Shown: positions 59,348 to 64,000 of the stretch, in pieces
Layout: every line of letters starts with the position of its first letter
How positions within the stretch are numbered: the stretch's first letter is position 1
Assembly: GCA_016584495.1 (NCBI GenBank)
Contig: WAID01000006.1
Coordinates: 3,224,001 to 3,288,000 of the forward strand
Source: Celoporthe dispersa
Taxonomy: Eukaryota > Ascomycota > Sordariomycetes > Diaporthales > Cryphonectriaceae
DNA length: 64,000 bases
Direction of reading: 5' to 3'
Program-made: the position numbers and the translations under genes
Notes under the pieces: model-generated
What the model was told of the DNA's origin: nothing
Databases searched by the model: none
The model's input: only the letters and a program-made list of their open reading frames with translations

Positions 59348-60379
59348 ATGGCTGACGACAAGGCGCGCCTCGCGGCAGCCCGCAAGAAGGCCCAGAAGAA
59401 GGCCGCCGAGGCCAAGGCAAAGAAGGAGAAGGCCGCAGCTGCAGATAATGCGGACGAGCCCAAGGAAGAAGCAGCCCCCGCAGAGGAGGATACACCAGCA
59501 CCTGTGCCCGCAGAGACCGAGAAGGAGTCCGAGGCCGCGGCCGCTGAAGCACCAACCCCTGCCGAGACGACAGCCCCCGAGGAAGAGACAGCGGCGACTT
59601 CAGGATCCTCCGCCGCGCTCGAGGCCAAGCTCGCCGAGCTGGAGAAGCAGTGTGCCGAGGCCAAGTCCGCACGCGACGAGGCGCAGCTGATGACGGACGC
59701 GCTGGAGAAGAAGGTCGTGTCGCTGGAGATGCTGCACAAGGAGGACGAGGGCCAGATCAGGCGCCTCGAGTCGGACCTCGCGGGGGCCAGGGACGAGAAC
59801 GTCGACCTCAAGAAGAAGCTACAGGGGGCGGAGGCAGAGGTGCTCCGGCTCAGCAAGAAGGAGGCGCAGGACGGCGGCGGCACGGACAACGACCACCTGG
59901 ACGAGCTGGAGGACGAGGAGAGGCAGAAGCTGGAGGGTAGGATCAGGGAGCTCGAGGCGGAGAACACAGACCTGAAGAGAGGGATCTGGCAGGAGAGGAG
60001 GAAGGACATGCAGCCCGGCATGGACGAGGCCAGCGGGCACTTTACCAACGTGGACCTGGGCGGAGCGGGGCCGCATGGCTCCCACAGGAAGCAGCAGGGC
60101 GGGTTCGGAGACTTCTTCGCGAGCGGCCTCAACGCCCTGACGGGTGCTGGCGGCCAACAGGCCCACGGGCACGAGCACGATGACGACGGCTTCCTGGACG
60201 ACGACGAGGACTTTGACGAGGAGGCGTTCAGGAGAGCCCAGGAGGACGCAGCCAAGGCCAGGATCGAGAGGATCAAGGAGGTCAAGAGGGGCCTGAAGAA
60301 CTGGGAGGGCTGGAGGCTGGACCTGGTGGAGGGACGACGGGGTGGAGGGGAGGGTATCGGGGAGATCTTTGAGGTCTAA
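59348..60379 (+). CDS. Alanine/lysine-rich coiled-coil protein of unknown function
   Basis: Intronless, 343 aa. The N-terminus is a charged helix (MADDKARLAAARKKAQKKAA), followed by an Ala/Pro/Glu-rich disordered part to about residue 85. A coiled coil spans about 88-220 (for example LEAKLAELEKQCAEAKSARD and the heptads around LEGRIRELEAENTDLKRGIW). A glycine-rich segment (GGFGDFFASGLNALTG) and an acidic run (DDDDGFLDDDEDFDEEAF) follow, and the C-terminal helix ends in a compact LKNWEGWRLDLVEGR. Similar fungal proteins are often labelled M-protein repeat proteins; the Trp-rich C-terminus suggests a short targeting or binding motif, perhaps to Golgi or vesicle membranes as in GRIP/GRAB golgins, but that is a guess. 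An ATG at 59327 is also in frame; 59348 is preferred for its conserved-looking MADDKARL start. Confidence 0.75.
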   Translation: MADDKARLAAARKKAQKKAAEAKAKKEKAAAADNADEPKEEAAPAEEDTPAPVPAETEKESEAAAAEAPTPAETTAPEEETAATSGSSAALEAKLAELEKQCAEAKSARDEAQLMTDALEKKVVSLEMLHKEDEGQIRRLESDLAGARDENVDLKKKLQGAEAEVLRLSKKEAQDGGGTDNDHLDELEDEERQKLEGRIRELEAENTDLKRGIWQERRKDMQPGMDEASGHFTNVDLGGAGPHGSHRKQQGGFGDFFASGLNALTGAGGQQAHGHEHDDDGFLDDDEDFDEEAFRRAQEDAAKARIERIKEVKRGLKNWEGWRLDLVEGRRGGGEGIGEIFEV

Positions 60380-61349
60380 GTGTAGGGGGTGGCCGGGCCG
60401 GGGGAAAATTATAGATATCATCAGTGTAGCGTTACCATGTGATATGACCTGAAGTGTGTTCTATGTCCAGTACAGCATCCGTACATGTCTATCTGGTGCT
60501 GCCGCCCTGGGGGGCCCGACCACCACTGCCGCGGGGCCCCTCGAAGCTGTGACCGGCCAGTAGATGGCCCTAGCTCCCAGCCCCAGGGGCCTTAAGCCAT
60601 AGGTACTAGAGCACTATTACGTAGCTACCTATGGTACTACTACAGAAGGTACCACAGTACAATTGGTGCACCAAGGGCACCTGCAAATTCAACGAGCCCC
60701 GCGAGCTTAGCCCAACCCCCTCATCCCTCGCCCCCTCTGCCCTCCTCACACACACACGGTGACACACCCACACCCACACCCTCGTCCCAGTGCGTCAATT
60801 TGTCCGCCTTCCTCGCCAAAACCCACCCACCACCACACGCACGCCCTGCTACTCGCACTGGTGATATATCTCACCCCCTCGCGCGCACGCGTCAGAAAAA
60901 TCCTACACCAGAAAGACGCGTTTTTCTCTCTCGTCTCGTCTTCGCGGGGTGCGAGAAGGGACACTGTCCCATCGCCCGCCTCAGTAAGAATAACACCATA
61001 CAGACAATGTCACCGTCCAACCCTTGGTGATGCGACGCTTTTCCAATCTGACATGTCGTCCAGGCCATCGCCGGCTCAGATGAGCTGCGCGCTTCCCACT
61101 GGCGAGCCCTCAGTACTCATCAAAAGATTAAAAAAAATAAACACCACCGCCACCCAGGGACGCGTCTCAAGTTCAACCTCCCCTCGTCGCGGCAACACGC
61201 GCTCGTTTCTCCTCATCCATATATTTGAGGCCGTCGAGAGATCCCCCTGGGTCGGGCCTAAGCTGAGGCAACAGGTCAGAGTCCTGTCGGGATAACGCCC
61301 TGGACAGGCCACAGCGCCAACGCCCTCTCCGCATACACACCCCTCTCAG
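60380..61349. other. Intergenic region, no gene seen
   Basis: Upstream of the FAR1-domain gene. It contains (CA)n-rich patches near 60745-60840 and no supported gene, though a short leader exon near 61000-61090 cannot be excluded. Confidence 0.55.
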
Positions 61350-62183
61350 ATGTCCGCACCTCCGTCCATGCTCGTGGATCCCAGCCTGGCCGCGCTCCAC
61401 CAGCAGCAGGTCGCCAGTACGGCCACTGCGGCCTTGCAGCAGGGGATGGGCGTCCAGCAGCCGCCCACACCTCACCACCCGGGCCCGGGCCGCCCTCCCA
61501 ACGTGGACCGCCATGTCCTCATCGACGGCCGCCGGTTCCAGCGCCTCGAGGACAATGTCAACAAGCTCCTCGAGCTCACCCAGCTCATGATGAACCGCCA
61601 GCAGGAGCTCAACGACCGCATGGTCCTGCGCGAGCAGCGCCTCCAGCACCAGGCCGGCCTCGACGGGGTGCGCGTTCCGCTTACCATAGACAACGGCGAC
61701 CTGCCGCAGGCGCTCGAGGGCGGTGGTGATGCTGATGTGGTCCAACCCGAGGCCGAGCAGGACGAGAACCGCGACCCGCCCGACATGGCCTACCCTCCCA
61801 TGGGCATGCAGTTCCGGCCCAACTTCGGCGCCAAGAAGCCGCTCGAGGGCCTGCTGGACAACATCAACATGTGGGCCAAGCAGCACGGCTACAAGTGCGC
61901 CACTCTCCGCTCCACCCAGAAGCACGGCGAGCGGGTCCGCGTCGCCGTCCGCTGTGCTCTGGGCGGCGAGGCGAGGTACAAGATCCGGGACGAGCACGGC
62001 GAGACCCTCATCCGCACCAAGAGCGGCCAGCTGCGCAAGCCCTACCGCAAGCGCATCAGCAAGAAGACGGGGTGCGAGTTCGGCTTCATCCTCGGCGAGA
62101 CCGGCCAGGGCACTAACATCTTTGAGGTCCGGTACCACCCTAATGGCTCGCCGCCTCACAACCACCCGCCTTTAGATATCTAG
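61350..62183 (+). CDS. FAR1/WRKY-GCM1-type zinc-finger protein, possibly transposase-derived
   Basis: Intronless, 277 aa. The N-terminal part is Gln/Pro-rich, followed by a predicted helix (FQRLEDNVNKLLELTQLMMN, about residues 63-82) that may form a coiled coil. The C-terminal 100 residues match the pattern of FAR1-type DNA-binding domains: an entry helix INMWAKQHGYKCATLRS, Cys in VRCALGG, basic strand KPYRKRISKKTGCEFGF with the second Cys, and the terminal HNHPP for the zinc-binding His pair. In plants FAR1/FHY3 and in fungi many Mutator-like transposases carry this domain before a DDE core. Here the protein stops two or three residues after the zinc site with no DDE domain, so it is best read as a stand-alone DNA-binding protein. 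The start ATG follows CTCTCAG. Confidence 0.78.
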   Translation: MSAPPSMLVDPSLAALHQQQVASTATAALQQGMGVQQPPTPHHPGPGRPPNVDRHVLIDGRRFQRLEDNVNKLLELTQLMMNRQQELNDRMVLREQRLQHQAGLDGVRVPLTIDNGDLPQALEGGGDADVVQPEAEQDENRDPPDMAYPPMGMQFRPNFGAKKPLEGLLDNINMWAKQHGYKCATLRSTQKHGERVRVAVRCALGGEARYKIRDEHGETLIRTKSGQLRKPYRKRISKKTGCEFGFILGETGQGTNIFEVRYHPNGSPPHNHPPLDI

Positions 62184-63909
62184 AACGAGCCTCGGAGTGC
62201 GAGCGAGCGCGCGAGAGAGCGGTGACTGAGGGGCCTTGAGGGCCGCAGCTAGGGCGTCGAATTGTACAGGCTGCTTCCCGTGGTAAATTGTCTGGATGGA
62301 CTAGCCACTTTTTGGCTCCCCGCATACATGATACTCGGCGTTTTCCTTTTTACATTGCTACTGTTGTTGATATTCTCCCCAGTAGGGAGGTTTCTTTTTC
62401 GGGCAAGGTTCCTCTCTCATATAGACAAGGTGAGATTCCTGGGCTGGCGCATCAAAGGGCTTCTTTGTCGGGGTTCACAGATTCTTTACAGAAGGGAGGC
62501 AAGGGACTTGGTGCCAGGGTATTCGGCTGCTCCAGTGTTCTTCTCAGGTAATCGTTAGAAGCATGGAGTACATGGCGTCAACACATCACGAGTGGGGTAA
62601 TTGTGTCCGTGGAATCTCAGGTCTAAATCGTCGCATTTTACTCGAATGATCTTGTGTATCCTGACGGGTGCATCCGACATGATATGAGCACCTGCATGGT
62701 GGTTCTAGAGTGACAGGGGAGAAGGAGTTTTCTCAGGAGGCTTGAGGCTTCCACCCATGGTATGAACTTGGTGCTGGACGGCCGGGCATCTTCTCTTATC
62801 CTGAGCATCTCTTCTGCGCCAGGTGCAGGCAAGGGCGGCCTCGCTGGAAGATGCGGCAGCAGTATCACGGCATAGGAGCAGGGGAGGGGATCAAATAATA
62901 TCCCAGGCGGAAACGCAGCAAAAATGTCAAGCCAAGTCAGTATCCAGAGCAGCGCCAGCACTGCCAAATCCCATCGAATCTGCTCCTCCCCCCTCCCCCC
63001 TCCCTTTTTTTTTTTTTAAGCTAGCTAGCCATGGGCACACACAGTCGTCGCACCCTCGGGACTTATTTTTTTTCATAACGACGGTGGCTGGCTGGGAGGC
63101 ACCAACGACCGGATGTCCGAGACATGGCGCTGGGGCTTGCACAGGGGCGGTTCTCGGGCCTGGATGATATGTGTTGGGTGGAGGCCGTCTACATGGTGGC
63201 GGTATTAGCCTTGAGCTACGAAGGGGATATGAGATAACGTCGACCTGTAAAATGTAGAGTGTTCTGTTCGATCAATACACACAGACATATATCTCTCATC
63301 ACAGAAATAGCAGCAGGCTACGAAACGAAAAGAGGATTTTGATGGGATAGGCTCAGTGCACCCTCGTGGTTCACCTGCCATCAATTTCTTCATGAAACAA
63401 AAAGTTAAGCGTTATATATACACAATAGAAGTTATGCAGTGTCTATGCAAGCATGTCGTCAAGTACCCCCGTCTCGTAAAAAAAAGACGAAAGATCCAAA
63501 AAGAAGGACGGGGGCTCATAAATGAGACAGACGGCCAATCGCCTGACGAGGAGAAGAAACATGCCCCCCTCCCCTACAGACCATTGTCGCATGTCCCGGT
63601 GTTCGTTTGAAAGAATGAAAAAGAAGATGGAACCCAAGAAGCTTTTTGTCCCCAGACCATATCGACGCCGCTGTTCTGCTTGTGCGAACGATGTTCTCTT
63701 GGTAATTCGTACCAATGATGATGATAAATGTTCCTGGTATCACACAAACCAAAATGAACTTGTCCATATTGTGGTAAACCAACAATGCAAGGGACAGAGA
63801 AAAGGAAATTCGTCAGGTGCCTTTGAGTGCTGAGCACAGGAGGACATTGAGGGCCAGCCAGCTTTGTCTGAATCCTGACCATGCGGATCTTGTCTGCTCG
63901 GCATTTCCC
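62184..63909. other. Intergenic region, no gene seen
   Basis: 1.7 kb of 3' flank and spacer. T and A homopolymers occur near 63008 and 63065. No supported gene. Confidence 0.6.
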
Positions 63910-64000
63910 TTAGTCGATGGTCCAGGTGATGTCACCTGTGTCGTGCATGCCACCGTCGCTGGTATCCCAGCCGAGGGCCTCATAGACGGCGGTGGCAACG
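63910..64000 (-). CDS. C-terminal end of an unidentified gene (partial)
   Basis: The stop TAA lies at 63912-63910 on the minus strand, and the frame is open to the right window edge (29 codons). The visible residues include AVYEALGWDTSDGGMHDTGD and then ITWTID at the C-terminus. Codon use is C-rich like the other genes here. The alternating polar/aromatic end suggests a beta strand of a secreted or small globular protein, but no family can be named from so little, and a splice junction might lie within the stretch. Confidence 0.5.
   Translation of the reverse strand, partial: VATAVYEALGWDTSDGGMHDTGDITWTID

Noticed and set aside
59149..60285. A 378-codon Ser-rich minus-strand frame
   Set aside because: Antisense to the coiled-coil gene. 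Its Ser/Ala runs are the mirror of GAG/GCC-rich codons.
61173..62165. A 330-codon minus-strand frame
   Set aside because: Antisense shadow of the FAR1-domain gene, which has the recognisable zinc-binding residues.

Overview
The window reads as nuclear DNA of a filamentous ascomycete (Pezizomycotina, most likely a Sordariomycete). The evidence is: short introns (about 50-190 nt) with GTRAGT-type donors, GC-rich codon use, fungus-specific families (Zn2Cys6 regulator, Ice2, the septation kinase SepH, Dal5-type permease, secreted GH10 xylanase and aspartic protease), an intron-containing tRNA-Lys(CUU), and long gene-free stretches full of pyrimidine tracts and microsatellites. There are no operons, CRISPR arrays or bacterial signals, and I found no intact transposon.

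Layout. 1-11.7 kb: the 5' end of a type B carboxylesterase/lipase running off the left edge, a 3.8 kb gap, a Zn2Cys6 transcription factor (3.9-6.2 kb) and a 5.5 kb gap. 11.7-26.9 kb: a secreted aspartic protease with a large inserted linker, a seven-exon FAD phenol-hydroxylase-type monooxygenase, the ER membrane protein Ice2, a secreted GH10 xylanase and a small secreted Gly/Ser/Asn-rich protein. 27.6-33.4 kb (minus): the septation kinase gene sepH plus an unexplained open extension behind its stop codon. 36-47.3 kb: a conserved fungal hypothetical, a dihydrofolate synthase, a DUF218 protein, an alpha/beta hydrolase, tRNA-Lys and an MFS permease. 50.8-62.2 kb: a C2H2 zinc-finger protein with a C-terminal coiled coil, transketolase, a conserved hypothetical, a coiled-coil protein and a FAR1-type DNA-binding-domain protein. 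The far right edge holds the last 29 codons of an unidentified minus-strand gene.

The genes do not form one pathway. Housekeeping genes (pentose phosphate pathway, folate, septation, ER membrane) are interspersed with secreted degradative enzymes, which fits a plant-associated or saprotrophic mould.

The most consequential observation is that at least five genes (sepH, the 36-37.7 kb hypothetical, the alpha/beta hydrolase, the C2H2 protein and the 57-58 kb hypothetical) carry single-base frame breaks, nearly all at G or C homopolymer runs. The restored frames are clearly coding. Consensus error is the likeliest cause, and automatic annotation of these loci would be wrong. Among the biological leads are a possible two-chain aspartic protease, a FAR1-domain single-copy gene that may be a domesticated transposase fragment, a low-complexity secreted protein, and the open reading frame that continues past the sepH stop codon.
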